A DNA stretch of 64,000 nt from Pseudomonas taeanensis MS-3 (GCF_000498575.2 NZ_AWSQ01000002.1:111113-175112); one strand, 5' to 3'. Positions 1-9,960 are shown, counted from the first letter of the stretch. Notes: generated by a model from the sequence alone, not told the origin. Numbers and translations are program-made.

Positions 1-1419
1 ACCAAGGACGAGCACCGGTTGTTCTACGACATCCAGGACCACAACCGTAAGCAGGCCGCGCAATCTTCCGGTGCGGAGATCCTCGACGCCTTCATCTACC
101 ACAACTACACCATCGGCAACCTGCCCGGCAGCGTACGAGTCGGCAAGCAGGTGGTCAGCTGGGGCGAGAGTACCTTCATCCAGAACTCGATCAACTCGAT
201 CAACCCGATCGACGCCGCCGCCTTCCGCCGTCCTGGTGCGGAGATCAAGGAAGGTCTGATCCCGGTCAACATGCTTTACCTGTCGCAGAGCCTGACCGAC
301 AGCGTGAGCATGGAAGCCTTCTACCAGCTGGAGTGGGACCAGACGGTGGCTGACAACTGCGGGACCTTCTTCTCCACCGCCGACGTGATCGCCGATGGTT
401 GTGAGGACCGACTGGTGGTGTTCGGCCCGGACCTGCCGCCGGGTGAGTCGAACAACAGCTTCGCGCCGGGGGAAAACGTCTACATCCCGCGTGCCGGCGA
501 CCGTGATGCGCGTGACAGTGGCCAGTACGGGGTTGCCCTGCGTTGGTTCGCCGAGCAGCTGAATGACACCGAGTTCGGTCTCTATGCCCTGAACTACCAC
601 AGCCGTGGTCCGGTGTTCAGCACCATTCGCACCACCACCCCTTCGCCGGCCTTCATTCCCGGCGCGCCGAATGCCCGCTATTTCGTCGAGTATCCCGAGG
701 ATATCCGTCTCTATGGCCTGAGCTTCCAGACCAATGTCGGTGGCACCGCATTGTCCGGTGAGGTCAGCTACCGGCCGAACATGCCGATGCAGATCAACTC
801 CACCGATCTGTCCTTCGCCGCCCTCGGCTTACCGGTATCGCCAGTCTTTACCAGCGGGAGCGCGCAGAACGTCTCCGGTGGCGATATCCACGGTTACGAG
901 CGCAAGCCGTTCACCCAGGCGCAGATTACCGCGCTGCAGTTCTTCGACAGGGTGCTCGGCGCTAGCCGCCTGACCGTGATCGGCGAGGTCGGCTACAACC
1001 ACATCAGCGGCATCAGTGACGATGTGGGCGAGCTGCGCTTCGGTCGTGACCCGATTTTCGGTGCCGGCGAGTTCAGTGCGCCGGGGGTGTGCGCCGCGTT
1101 CAACTCGGCCAATCCCGATGAGTGCCAGGGCGATGGCTTCTACACCAGCAACTCCTGGGGTTACCGCCTGCGCGCCAGCGCCGATTACAGCAACGTGGTT
1201 GCCGGGATCAACCTGACCCCGAGTGTCTCCTGGTCGCATGACGTCGACGGTTACGGGCCGAATTTCAATGAGGGCAGCAAGGCCGTGAGCATCGGTCTGA
1301 GTGCCGATTACCAGAACACCTATAACGCCAGCCTCAGTTACACCGACTTCTTTGGCGGTGAATACAACACCGTCACCGACCGCGACTTTGTCGCGCTCAG
1401 CTTCGGCGTGAACTTCTAA
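1..1419 (+). CDS. DUF1302 family protein, 5' end cut by window edge
   Basis: The frame is open from base 1 and ends with TAA at 1417-1419, so the N-terminus with its expected signal peptide lies outside the window. About 472 residues are visible. The protein is rich in alternating polar and aromatic residues and ends SFGVNF, an aromatic C-terminus typical of outer-membrane beta-barrels. It resembles the complete DUF1302 protein at 28556-30253: both contain an ARDSGQ segment followed by an EFGLYA segment. The DUF1329 gene follows after about 25 bp, a pairing repeated inside the island. DUF1302 proteins are envelope proteins of unproven role, often near genes for hydrophobic or aromatic compounds. 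Family assignment is good; the function is open. Confidence 0.85.
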   Translation, partial: TKDEHRLFYDIQDHNRKQAAQSSGAEILDAFIYHNYTIGNLPGSVRVGKQVVSWGESTFIQNSINSINPIDAAAFRRPGAEIKEGLIPVNMLYLSQSLTDSVSMEAFYQLEWDQTVADNCGTFFSTADVIADGCEDRLVVFGPDLPPGESNNSFAPGENVYIPRAGDRDARDSGQYGVALRWFAEQLNDTEFGLYALNYHSRGPVFSTIRTTTPSPAFIPGAPNARYFVEYPEDIRLYGLSFQTNVGGTALSGEVSYRPNMPMQINSTDLSFAALGLPVSPVFTSGSAQNVSGGDIHGYERKPFTQAQITALQFFDRVLGASRLTVIGEVGYNHISGISDDVGELRFGRDPIFGAGEFSAPGVCAAFNSANPDECQGDGFYTSNSWGYRLRASADYSNVVAGINLTPSVSWSHDVDGYGPNFNEGSKAVSIGLSADYQNTYNASLSYTDFFGGEYNTVTDRDFVALSFGVNF

Positions 1420-1444
1420 GCGGCCAGGAATCATGAGGAAGACC

Positions 1445-2824
1445 ATGCACATGAAAACAAGCAAAAGACTGTTGCAAACCAGTGCCCTGACCCTCTCGCT
1501 GCTGGCTTGCAGTGTCATGGCCGCGGTGTCACCGGACGAGGCGGCCCAGCTGGGCGCCAGCCTGACTCCGCTGGGTGGCGAGAAGGCCGGCAATGCCGAT
1601 GGCTCGATTCCCGAGTGGACCGGCGGTCTGCCGGTCGACGCCGGCAGTGTCGACGGAAAAGGCTTCCTGAGCGACCCATTCGCCAGTGAGCAGCCGTTGT
1701 TCACCATCACTGCGGCCAATGCCGATCAGTACAAGGACAAACTGTCTGCTGGGCAATTGGCGATGCTCAAGCGTTACAGCGACAGTTACAAGATCCCGGT
1801 CTATCCGACCCATCGCAGCGCTGCGGTGCCCGATGAGATCTATGCCGCAGCGAAACGCAGCGCCCTGAATACCACCAGTGTCGACGGTGGCAACGGTCTG
1901 CAGAACTTCAGTGACAGCCACTACTACGCCTTCCCAATTCCGAAGAGCGGGGTCGAGGTGGTGTGGAACCACATCACCCGTTACCGCGGTGGTAACGTCA
2001 AGCGCCACATCACCCAGGCGACCCCGCAGACCAATGGCTCCTACAGCCTGGTCAAGTTCGAGGACGAGATCGCGTTCCCCGCCGACATGCCCGACGTCGA
2101 CTCGGAGAAGACGAGCAATATCCTGCTCTATTTCAAGCAGCGGGTGACCGCACCTTCGCGCCTGGCCGGTAACGTGCTGCTGGTGCATGAGACCATCGAT
2201 CAGGTCAAGGAACCGCGCCTGGCGTGGATTTACAACGCCGGCCAGCGCCGCGTGCGGCGTGCTCCGCAGGTGGCCTACGACGGCCCGGGTACTGCTTCTG
2301 ACGGCATGCGTACCGCGGACAACTTCGACCTGTTCTCCGGCGCGCCGGATCGCTACGAGTGGAAGCTGGTGGGCAAGAAGGAGATGTACATCCCCTACAA
2401 CAGCTACAAGCTCGATTCGCCCAGCCTGAAGTACGACGATGTGCTCAAGGCCGGCCACATTAACCAGGACCTGACCCGTTACGAGCTGCACCGGGTGTGG
2501 GAAGTCGAGGCCACGCTGAAATCGGGTGAACGGCACATCTACGCCAAGCGCCACATGTACTTCGACGAGGACAGCTGGCAGTTGGCCCTGATCGATCACT
2601 ACGACGGTCGCGGTCAGTTGTGGCGCGTTGCCGAAGGGCATGCCCAGCAGTACTACGACCATAAAATGACGGGCTATACCCTGGAAGCCCTCTACGACAT
2701 CGTCGCCGGTCGCTACCTGGCCCTGGGCATGAAGAACGAGGAGAAGATTTCCTACGAGTTCGGCTTCAAGGCCAGCGCCGCCGAGTACACCCCCGCAGCC
2801 CTGCGTAATGCCGGGGTGCGCTAA
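1445..2824 (+). CDS. DUF1329 family exported protein
   Basis: A predicted secreted protein of 459 residues. I prefer the ATG at 1445 because GAGGAAG lies just upstream; ATGs at 1433 and 1451 are alternatives. The N-terminus is basic (KTSKR), followed by a hydrophobic stretch ending at an AxA-like site (SVMAA), so a signal peptide is likely. The mature part begins with the DUF1329 signature region (LTPLGGEKAGNADGSIPEW), which recurs nearly unchanged in the paralogue at 30264-31637. DUF1329 proteins are LolB/LppX-like periplasmic proteins usually encoded beside DUF1302 and RND/MMPL genes. They are thought to handle lipophilic ligands, but the ligand is unknown. A terminator follows at 2857. Confidence 0.88.
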   Translation: MHMKTSKRLLQTSALTLSLLACSVMAAVSPDEAAQLGASLTPLGGEKAGNADGSIPEWTGGLPVDAGSVDGKGFLSDPFASEQPLFTITAANADQYKDKLSAGQLAMLKRYSDSYKIPVYPTHRSAAVPDEIYAAAKRSALNTTSVDGGNGLQNFSDSHYYAFPIPKSGVEVVWNHITRYRGGNVKRHITQATPQTNGSYSLVKFEDEIAFPADMPDVDSEKTSNILLYFKQRVTAPSRLAGNVLLVHETIDQVKEPRLAWIYNAGQRRVRRAPQVAYDGPGTASDGMRTADNFDLFSGAPDRYEWKLVGKKEMYIPYNSYKLDSPSLKYDDVLKAGHINQDLTRYELHRVWEVEATLKSGERHIYAKRHMYFDEDSWQLALIDHYDGRGQLWRVAEGHAQQYYDHKMTGYTLEALYDIVAGRYLALGMKNEEKISYEFGFKASAAEYTPAALRNAGVR

Positions 2825-2856
2825 CACCGCGCAGGTACATCGCTTCTCCATGTTTG

Positions 2857-2880
2857 GGCGGCCTTCGGGCCGCCTTTTTT
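2857..2880 (+). terminator. Rho-independent terminator after DUF1329 gene
   Basis: GGCGGCC, loop TTCG, GGCCGCC, then six T. The 7-bp GC stem has no mismatch and lies 32 bp after the stop codon of the DUF1329 gene. Confidence 0.93.
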
Positions 2881-2980
2881 ATCGGCGGCTATAAGGCGCC
2901 GTGATACAGCTGTCGGCTCACCCATTTGGGGACTAGCCTGAGACGTCTCGGTCCTAGCACAACAATAATTACGAGCCGTC

Positions 2981-5527
2981 ATGACCGCTTACGTCCCATC
3001 TTCGCCTCTCACCTTGCCGGTTTGTGGCAAGCATCTACTGCCGCGCCAGCCACCTGGGCATATGTCGCGCGAGCAACTGCAGCGCCGACTGTTGGCCCAG
3101 GATTGCCGACTGCGTCTGTTGATCGCCCCGGCCGGCTTCGGCAAATCGGTGCTGCTGGCCGATTGCGCCCGTGAGTGCCCAGCCGACTACTGTCCGCTCT
3201 GGCTCAATTGTGCCGGCCAGGCCTGGTCAGCGGCTGAGCTCTGTCGCCAACTGGCCGTCGTTCTCGGCTATCCGCAGGCCTCTAGCGAGGCGCAGCTGCT
3301 CGCTGCACTGGAGCAGGAGCCGCGCGCACTGTGGATCATGCTCAACGACTACCCGCGTGAGCCGGATAGCAACCTCGATGCCTGCCTTGACCGGCTGATC
3401 GGGGCTTCCGCTCCAGGCCTGTATTGGTGGCTTGGCAGTCGCCGACGACCTGCCTGCAACTTGCCGCGACTGTTACTGGAAGGCGAACTGTTCGAGTTGG
3501 GGCGTGAGGAACTGGCGTTCACGGCCGGCGAGGTGGCTTGCTGGTTGCAACAGGTGGATGCCGCGCGGGCCGACTGGGCCGATGCCTTGTTCACTCTGAC
3601 CCAGGGCTGGCCGGCGGCCCTGCGCCTGCGCCTGCTGGCGGTGCACGGTGAGCGCGAGAATGGCGGGCCGCCGCTGTGTGAGGAACACGCAGCTCTGCTG
3701 CGTGACTACATCGAGCATGAAGTGCTGCATGATCTGCCGGCCGACCTGCTGCACGCGCTTTGCCAGCTGGCGCAGATTCCTCGCTTCAATGCCGAACTCT
3801 GTGAACACCTGCTCGGCGTGGGTGAAGGCGCTCAGTGGTTGCAAGCGTTGCGCGCACGCGGTCTGTTCATCGAGGAGGTCAATGACGCCGCGGACTGGCT
3901 CGAGGTTTTTCCGCCGCTGGCCGTCCTGTTGCAGCGTGCACAGTCGGCGGGGCCCTGCAGCAGCCTGCACTTACACGCCAGTCAGTGGTTCGCCGCCCAG
4001 GGCGATGTGCGCACCGCACTGGAACACGCGCTCAAGGCCGGACAGCCGGAGGTCGCGGCCAGCTTTCTCGAGCGGTTTACCGAAGAGCAGCTGCTACAGG
4101 GCCAGGATCTGGCGTTGATCCTGCACTGGCGCGGTGAACTGCCCGAGAGCCTGCTGGCCAGCACCCCGCGGTTGATCCTGTTGAATGCCTGGGCACTGTT
4201 GTTAGTGGGACGCCTGGACGAGGCGCAAGCCTGCGCCGACCAGCTGGAACGCTTCCAGCCGCGCGGCGATGCCGAGCGCATGCGTGAGCTGTTCGCCCAA
4301 TGGCAAGCCTTGCGCGGTATTGCCGCCTACGGCCGGGGTTGTGCAGGCGAGGCTCGCAGTCACCTGCTCGAGGCCCTGGAGGTGCTTCCCGCAGGCGCCT
4401 GGGCGCAGGCCTTGCTGTGCCGCTCGGTGTTGACCCAGATGGCCATCGGCGAGGGGCGACTGGAGGAGGCGCAGTATCTCGGTTATGCGGCGCTCAAGCA
4501 GGCGCGAGGCCAGGGCAGTGCGGTGTTCGAGGCCTTGCTGGAGCTGGATCATGCCTTGTTGCTGGAGGCGCGGGGGGAATTCCTCCGCGCCCAGGAGCTG
4601 ATGGTACGGGTGCGCGATCAGTTGGATGCGCAGCTGCTGCGACAGACCCCGGTCTGGGGGCGGATTTCCCTGCGACTGGGGCGCTTGGCGCTGCGCCAAG
4701 GTCACTTGGAGGAGGCCGCCAAGCGGCTGCAGGCGGGTCTCGACGAGGCCTTGCACTATGGCGACCCCGGCGCTTTTCACGGCTATCTCGGTCTGGCGGA
4801 GCTGGCGGCTTGCCAGCAGGATATTCCCGCGGCCTTTGCCCTGTTGGCCGAAGCCGAGCGCATGATGCAGCGCCAACGGGTGGCGGACAGCCTCTACCGC
4901 GGTGTCCTGCTGCTGGCCAGCAGCCATTTGTGGGTGTGGCAGGGGCATCATGAGCGCGCCCGCGAAGCAGTGGGCCGGGTCCTCGAGCACCGGCAGCGGG
5001 TTCAGGCCATGCTGCCACCCCCGCTGTTCCCCGAGCTGGTGCCGCGTTTGCAACATCTGCTGTTACGCCTCGACCTGGAACAAGGTGAAGATGTCCGCCA
5101 AGCACTGCGTGAGTTGCTCGATCAAGCGCTGACGCAGGGTCGCCAGGCGCTCGCCAGCGAGCTGTGGCTGAGCTATGCCGAGGCCAGCGCGGCGTGTGCG
5201 GACAGTGCGGCAGCGCTACACGCGCGGCAGGCTGGGCAAGCCCTGCGTCGGCAGCTGAATTACCACTGTGGCTGGTTCGAGGCGCAGGCAACCCAGGAGC
5301 CGCCCCGGGACGAAAGCTTGCCGGTGGCGGCGGAGGCGCTGTTGAGCTGCCGCGAGCTGACGGTGCTGGGGTTGATTGCCCAGGGCTGCTCCAATCAGGA
5401 AGTCGCCGAGCAACTGTTCATCTCCCTGCACACGGTGAAAACCCACGCCCGCCGCATCAACGGCAAGCTCGGCGTGGCGCGGCGCACCCAGGCGGTGGCA
5501 CGGGCCAAGGTGCTGGGGTTGTTGTAA
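2981..5527 (+). CDS. MalT/AlkS-type LuxR-family ATP-dependent transcription activator
   Basis: A large STAND-type regulator of 848 residues, close to the usual ~900 for MalT-like activators. An NTPase domain begins with a Walker A motif at about residues 48-57 (APAGFGKSVL). The middle, about 350-760, is helical and TPR-like, as expected of the sensor region. The last ~62 residues form a LuxR helix-turn-helix (LSCRELTVLGLIAQGCSNQE, then VKTHARRINGKL). The ATG at 2981 has only a weak ribosome-binding site. The gene sits 156 bp downstream of the DUF1302/DUF1329 pair, behind a terminator. It may control that pair or the ldh/2-oxoacid dehydrogenase operon; the sequence does not settle which. Confidence 0.9.
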   Translation: MTAYVPSSPLTLPVCGKHLLPRQPPGHMSREQLQRRLLAQDCRLRLLIAPAGFGKSVLLADCARECPADYCPLWLNCAGQAWSAAELCRQLAVVLGYPQASSEAQLLAALEQEPRALWIMLNDYPREPDSNLDACLDRLIGASAPGLYWWLGSRRRPACNLPRLLLEGELFELGREELAFTAGEVACWLQQVDAARADWADALFTLTQGWPAALRLRLLAVHGERENGGPPLCEEHAALLRDYIEHEVLHDLPADLLHALCQLAQIPRFNAELCEHLLGVGEGAQWLQALRARGLFIEEVNDAADWLEVFPPLAVLLQRAQSAGPCSSLHLHASQWFAAQGDVRTALEHALKAGQPEVAASFLERFTEEQLLQGQDLALILHWRGELPESLLASTPRLILLNAWALLLVGRLDEAQACADQLERFQPRGDAERMRELFAQWQALRGIAAYGRGCAGEARSHLLEALEVLPAGAWAQALLCRSVLTQMAIGEGRLEEAQYLGYAALKQARGQGSAVFEALLELDHALLLEARGEFLRAQELMVRVRDQLDAQLLRQTPVWGRISLRLGRLALRQGHLEEAAKRLQAGLDEALHYGDPGAFHGYLGLAELAACQQDIPAAFALLAEAERMMQRQRVADSLYRGVLLLASSHLWVWQGHHERAREAVGRVLEHRQRVQAMLPPPLFPELVPRLQHLLLRLDLEQGEDVRQALRELLDQALTQGRQALASELWLSYAEASAACADSAAALHARQAGQALRRQLNYHCGWFEAQATQEPPRDESLPVAAEALLSCRELTVLGLIAQGCSNQEVAEQLFISLHTVKTHARRINGKLGVARRTQAVARAKVLGLL

Positions 5528-5738
5528 GGCCTGCTGGGCACCGCAGGCGACATCAGCCATCACCATCAGTCCCGTAGCCCGGGTTAGTCGCCTACGCGGT
5601 GCTTAGCTCCAACAACCTATCCCAGGCGGCGTAAGCCGACAGCGGAGCGGGTACCGACACTGAGCTGGGGTGCGCGGCGGCGTCAAATGCTGGGCTTCCC
5701 CGATCAGAGCGCACGCCGTTGACCCAGCTTACGGCCTG

Positions 5739-6542
5739 CTAGTGCAGCGCCGGAGTGGCGCTCAGCTGACGCAAGCGCTCGCCAAGCAGCATGCGCTGCG
5801 CCGGGTCATCGCACAGCAGCAGCGCGTGCTCCAGATCGAAGCGTTCGGCATGCGGGCATTCCAGGCGCTGGTACAGCTCGGCCCGGGCCAGGTGATCGGT
5901 GACCGTCGGTGTACCCAGTTGCAGTACGCGTTCGGCATCTTTCAAGGCCGCCAGATAATCCTCGGCCAACAAGTGCAACTGGCGCAGGTTGCGCGACAGC
6001 CGCTGCAGCATGTCCGTTGCTGTACAGCCTTGCAGGTGGCTGGCAGACAGTTCGACCTTGCTGCCGAGGTGTCGGCTCAGCAGTTCTCGGCAGTCACGGG
6101 GATACAGGCGGCGACCGCCGCACGGGTCGAGCAGGTGGTCGGCGCCGGGCACGCGCAAGAGGAAGTGACCGGGAAAATTTACTCCCTGCAAGGGGATTTC
6201 CAGACGCCGGGCCAGTTCCAGGGCAAGCAACGCCAACGACAGAGGTTGTCCTCGGCGACGCTGCAACACCTGGTGCAGCAAGGCCGCTTGTGGGCGTAGC
6301 GGGCTGCTGCTGTCTTCCTGGAAGCCCAGTTCGCTGAGGCGCCGCAGCAGCGGTTGCGCCAGCTCCTTGGCCGGCAACTGGGGCAGCCCGGCGCTGACCT
6401 GGTGTTGCAGGCTGGCCAGAGCGCCGAGCAGCTGTAACGGTTGCAGTGCCGGGTCATGTTCGGCGGCTATCCAGAGCGCCGCCTCGAACAGTGCAGGCGG
6501 CTCGCGGTCGAGGCAAGCTAGACAAGTCTGGCGCGGGCTCAT
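5739..6542 (-). CDS. SirB1-like protein (transglutaminase-like fold plus TPR-like tail)
   Basis: 267 residues from the ATG at 6542, which has a perfect AGGAGGT six bases upstream; an in-frame GTG at 6548 overlaps that site and is rejected. The core RRGQPLSLALLALELARR followed by GVNFPGHFLLR matches the SirB1/Transglut_core2 family, and the C-terminal third is helical and repeat-like. The E. coli homologue lies in the sirB locus and has no settled function. The gene is divergent from ldh across about 190 bp. It is ordinary Pseudomonas core content as far as I can tell. Confidence 0.82.
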   Translation of the reverse strand: MSPRQTCLACLDREPPALFEAALWIAAEHDPALQPLQLLGALASLQHQVSAGLPQLPAKELAQPLLRRLSELGFQEDSSSPLRPQAALLHQVLQRRRGQPLSLALLALELARRLEIPLQGVNFPGHFLLRVPGADHLLDPCGGRRLYPRDCRELLSRHLGSKVELSASHLQGCTATDMLQRLSRNLRQLHLLAEDYLAALKDAERVLQLGTPTVTDHLARAELYQRLECPHAERFDLEHALLLCDDPAQRMLLGERLRQLSATPALH

Positions 6543-6735
6543 GGACACCTCCTGTGATAGCTCAGTTGTAACCGGCTGCCTGCGCTGCGTCTAGGGCGGG
6601 TAAGCAGTTTATTGTCCGTCGGTCCGGCGCTTATGCAGACCGGCGTTGCTCGTCAGCGGGCTTATGCGTGGTCGGCCGGGCACCTTCAGGGACGCTGCCT
6701 ATACTGGCTGTAATCATCAGCAAGGGAGCCGTAGC

Positions 6736-7758
6736 ATGTTCGCCATCATGGAAACCGCACGGCTTGAGGCGCTGCACTTGGCGCAGGACCCGACCACGGG
6801 CCTCAAGGCGATTATCGCGATTCACAATACCCGCCTCGGCCCGGCACTGGGTGGCTGCCGGTACCTGGCGTATCCCGACGAACAGAGCGCGATTCGCGAT
6901 GCCGCGCGGCTGGCCCAGGGCATGAGTTACAAAGCCGCCCTGGCCGGGCTCGAGCAAGGTGGCGGCAAGGCGGTGATCATCCGTCCGGCGCACCTGTCCA
7001 ATCGCGGCGCACTGTTCGAAGCCTTTGGCCGCTTCATCGAAACTCTCAACGGTCGTTATATCACCGCGATGGACAGCGGCACCTCCAGCGCCGACATGGA
7101 CTGCATCGCTCAGCACACCAATCATGTCACCAGTACCACCAGTGAGGGCGACCCGTCGCCGCACACCGCCATGGGCGTGTTTGCCGGGATTCGCGCGACC
7201 GCTTTGGCGCGCTTGGGCAGCGACGACCTGGAAGGCTTACGCGTCGGCATCCAGGGCCTCGGCCATGTCGGCTTTGCCTTGGCCGAGCAGTTGCACGCGG
7301 CGGGTGCCGAGCTACTGGTCAGCGATCTGGATGCCGGGCGGGTGCAGCTGGCGGTCGAGCAACTCGGCGCGCATCCGGTGGCGAGTGCGGCCTTGCTCGG
7401 CACACCCTGCGACATCCTCGCGCCCTGCGGTCTGGGGGGCGTGTTGAATGCCGAAACCGTGGGTCAATTGCGCTGTTCGGCGGTGGCCGGGGCGGCCAAC
7501 AATCAGCTGGCCAGCGGCGATATCGCCGACACGCTACAAGCCCGTGGAATTCTCTACGCGCCGGATTACGTGATTAATTCCGGCGGCCTGATCTACGTCG
7601 CACTCAGGCACCGCGGCGAAAGCCTGACGGCGATTACCGCGCACCTGGCGAAGATCAGCCTGCGCCTGACCGAGGTCTACGCCCACGCCCAGGCCGACAA
7701 GCGCTCACCCGCGCGCGTCGCCGATGCCTTGGCCGAGCGTTTGCTGTACCCGGGGTGA
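6736..7758 (+). CDS. ldh: Leucine (branched-chain amino acid) dehydrogenase
   Basis: NAD-dependent oxidative deamination of leucine, valine or isoleucine to the 2-oxoacid in the cytosol. 340 residues from the ATG at 6736, preceded by AAGGGAG with 7-base spacing; the longer upstream frame lacks a comparable site. The substrate-binding and catalytic lysines are visible as K66 (GMSYKAAL) and K78 (EQGGGKAVI), matching the known pair in Bacillus leucine dehydrogenase. The glycine-rich nucleotide fold is GLRVGIQGLGHVGFALAEQL. The 2-oxoacid dehydrogenase E1-alpha, E1-beta and E2 genes follow on the same strand, so this enzyme probably supplies their substrates. From memory the order matches PA3418-PA3415 of P. 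aeruginosa. Confidence 0.93.
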   Translation: MFAIMETARLEALHLAQDPTTGLKAIIAIHNTRLGPALGGCRYLAYPDEQSAIRDAARLAQGMSYKAALAGLEQGGGKAVIIRPAHLSNRGALFEAFGRFIETLNGRYITAMDSGTSSADMDCIAQHTNHVTSTTSEGDPSPHTAMGVFAGIRATALARLGSDDLEGLRVGIQGLGHVGFALAEQLHAAGAELLVSDLDAGRVQLAVEQLGAHPVASAALLGTPCDILAPCGLGGVLNAETVGQLRCSAVAGAANNQLASGDIADTLQARGILYAPDYVINSGGLIYVALRHRGESLTAITAHLAKISLRLTEVYAHAQADKRSPARVADALAERLLYPG

Positions 7759-7886
7759 GAGTGACGGCTTATGGCCGTGCCTCGATGCGTGGGCTGGCTG
7801 CCGACCCGCTACGCGATCCCGACCACCTCGAGGCCACAAGCCTCGGGAACCGATCAGACATTCACAAGGTGTCGAGGAGTCAAGCT

Positions 7887-8984
7887 ATGCCCGACAGTCT
7901 GAAACTGCCCTATACCCGCTATCTCGACCCGGATGGCCACCTGCTCGGCACCTTGCCCGCCTGGGCCGATGATTTCGAGCTGCTCGGCCGCCTGTACCGG
8001 CAGATGGTGCTGACCCGCCTGTTCGATCAGAAAGCGGTGGCCATGCAACGTACCGGGCGCATCGGCACTTACGCGCCGACCCTCGGCCAGGAAGCCATGG
8101 GTGTGGCCATCGGCAGTTTGATGCAGCCCGAGGACGTGCTGGTGCCGTACTACCGCGACACCGCCGTGCAGTTGATGCGCGGGGTGAAAATGGAGGAAAT
8201 TCTCCTCTACTGGGGTGGCGACGAACGCGGTAGCGCCTATGCCGACCCGGTGGTGGCGCAGGATTTTCCACTCTGCGTGCCGATTGCCACCCAGGCTCTG
8301 CATGCCTGTGGCGTGGCCACGGCGATGAAAATCCGCGGCGAGCACCGGGTCACCGTCACCACCTGCGGCGATGGCGCCACCAGCAAGGGCGATTTCCTCG
8401 AGGCGCTGAACGTCGCCGGCGCCTGGCAGCTGCCGGTGGTCTTCGTGGTCAACAACAACCAATGGGCGATCTCGGTGCCGCGGCGCATTCAGTGCGGCGC
8501 GCCGACCCTGGCGCAGAAGGCCATCGGCGCGGGCTTTCATGGCGAGCAGGTCGACGGCAACGATGTGCTGGCGGTCTACGAACGCATGCAGCTGGCCCTG
8601 GAACGCGCCCGCCAGGGCAAGGGGCCGGTGCTGCTGGAGTGCCTCAGCTACCGCCTCGGCGATCACACCACCGCCGACGACGCCACCCGCTACCGCAGCG
8701 CGGAGGAGGTCAAACAGGCCTGGCAGGAAGAGCCGATCAAGCGCCTGCAAGCCTATCTCGCCGCCCAGGGGGTATGGGACGAGCGCCGCGAACAGGCGCT
8801 GATCGCCGAGTGCCAAGCGCTGGTGCAGCAAGCGGTCGAAGCCTTCGAGGCGGCCGGCAATCAGGCGCCGGAGACTGTCTTCGACTATGTGTATGCGCAG
8901 TGGCCGGCGGTGCTGGCCGAACAGCGCGAGTTATTCCTGGAGCGCGCCGCACGCAGCCAGGGAGGGAATCAAGATGGCCAATGA
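7887..8984 (+). CDS. Branched-chain 2-oxoacid/pyruvate dehydrogenase E1, alpha subunit
   Basis: Thiamine-diphosphate-dependent decarboxylase subunit, 365 residues. The ATG at 7887 has GAGGAG 8 bases upstream; the longer frame to 7755 begins in spacer. The ThDP/Mg motif is clear: GDGATSKGDFLEALN followed by VVFVVNNNQWAIS. The substrate-channel region TYAPTLGQEAMGVAIG and the phosphorylation-loop-like stretch YRLGDHTTADDATRYR are typical of BCKDH/PDH E1-alpha. It overlaps the E1-beta start by 11 bp, implying translational coupling. Coming after leucine dehydrogenase, branched-chain 2-oxoacids are the likely substrate, though pyruvate or acetoin-type activity cannot be excluded. Confidence 0.92.
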   Translation: MPDSLKLPYTRYLDPDGHLLGTLPAWADDFELLGRLYRQMVLTRLFDQKAVAMQRTGRIGTYAPTLGQEAMGVAIGSLMQPEDVLVPYYRDTAVQLMRGVKMEEILLYWGGDERGSAYADPVVAQDFPLCVPIATQALHACGVATAMKIRGEHRVTVTTCGDGATSKGDFLEALNVAGAWQLPVVFVVNNNQWAISVPRRIQCGAPTLAQKAIGAGFHGEQVDGNDVLAVYERMQLALERARQGKGPVLLECLSYRLGDHTTADDATRYRSAEEVKQAWQEEPIKRLQAYLAAQGVWDERREQALIAECQALVQQAVEAFEAAGNQAPETVFDYVYAQWPAVLAEQRELFLERAARSQGGNQDGQ

Positions 8985-9960
8985 GAAAATCAGCCTGCTG
9001 GAAGCGGTCAACCTGGCCCTGCACCGGGCCATGCACGAGGACGACAACGTCGTGGTGCTGGGTGAGGACATCGGCGTCAACGGTGGGGTGTTCCGCGCCA
9101 CCGCCGGCCTGCGCGATGCCTTTGGCTTCAAACGGGTGATCGACACGCCGCTGGCCGAGACCATGATCGCCGGCCTGGCGGTGGGTATGGCGGCGCAAGG
9201 CTTGAAGCCGGTGATGGAAATCCAGTTCATGGGTTTTATCTACCCGGCCCTGGACCAGTTGGTGTCGCATGCCAGCCGCATGCGCAACCGTACCCGTGGC
9301 CGTTTGAGTTGCCCGCTGGTGCTGCGTACGCCGATGGGCGCCGGGATTCGAGCGCCGGAGCATCACAGCGAGAGCACCGAGGCGCTGTTCGCCCATATTC
9401 CCGGCCTGCGCGTGGTCATCCCGTCCTCGCCAGCGCGCGCCTATGGCCTGTTGCTGGCGGCGATCGACGACCCCGATCCGGTGATCTTCCTCGAGCCGAC
9501 CCGGTTGTACCGGATGAATCCCCAGGCGCTGGCCGACGATGGCAAACGCCTGCCGCTGGACAGCTGCTTCACCCTGCGTGAAGGCAGCGACCTGACCCTG
9601 ATCAGCTGGGGCGCCAGCGTGCATGAAACCCTGCAGGCGGCCGCACGGCTGAGCGAACAGGGGGTGTCCGCCGAGGTGATCGATGTCGCCTGCGTCAAGC
9701 CGCTGGACCTCGACACCCTGGAGGCCTCGGTACGCAAGACCGGGCGCTGCGTGATCGTGCACGAGGCGCCGAAGAGCTGCGGGGTCGGCGCGGAGATCGC
9801 CGCGAGTCTCTACGAGCGTGCGCTGCTGGATCTGCAGGCGCCGATCCAGCGGGTCACCGCAGCGGATATTCCGCCGCCGCTGTACCGCCTGGAGCAACTG
9901 TATATCCCCAGTGTCGAGGACATCCTCGCGGCCAGCGAGACGGTACTGAATTACGCATGA
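8974..9960 (+). CDS. Branched-chain 2-oxoacid/pyruvate dehydrogenase E1, beta subunit
   Basis: 328 residues from the ATG at 8974, with GGAGGG 7 bases upstream inside the E1-alpha gene. It begins KISLLEAVNLALHRAM and VVVLGEDIGVNGGVFRAT, which is diagnostic for the transketolase-like beta subunit. The segments GLAVGMAAQGLKPVMEIQFM and APEHHSESTEALFAHIPGLR are also family-typical. It forms the alpha2beta2 E1 with the preceding product. A 223-bp gap with a REP-like palindrome separates it from E2. No E3 (dihydrolipoamide dehydrogenase) gene lies in the window, so that subunit must be shared from elsewhere. Confidence 0.92.
   Translation: MANEKISLLEAVNLALHRAMHEDDNVVVLGEDIGVNGGVFRATAGLRDAFGFKRVIDTPLAETMIAGLAVGMAAQGLKPVMEIQFMGFIYPALDQLVSHASRMRNRTRGRLSCPLVLRTPMGAGIRAPEHHSESTEALFAHIPGLRVVIPSSPARAYGLLLAAIDDPDPVIFLEPTRLYRMNPQALADDGKRLPLDSCFTLREGSDLTLISWGASVHETLQAAARLSEQGVSAEVIDVACVKPLDLDTLEASVRKTGRCVIVHEAPKSCGVGAEIAASLYERALLDLQAPIQRVTAADIPPPLYRLEQLYIPSVEDILAASETVLNYA

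Noticed and set aside
5576..5660. Possible further REP-type repeat in the spacer before the SirB1-like gene
   Set aside because: It begins GTAGCCCGGGTTAG like some Pseudomonas extragenic repeats, but I could not define a clean palindrome or a second copy in the window.
8462..9139. 225-codon plus-strand frame overlapping the E1-alpha and E1-beta genes
   Set aside because: An out-of-frame shadow across the gene junction; both real genes have strong motifs and start sites.
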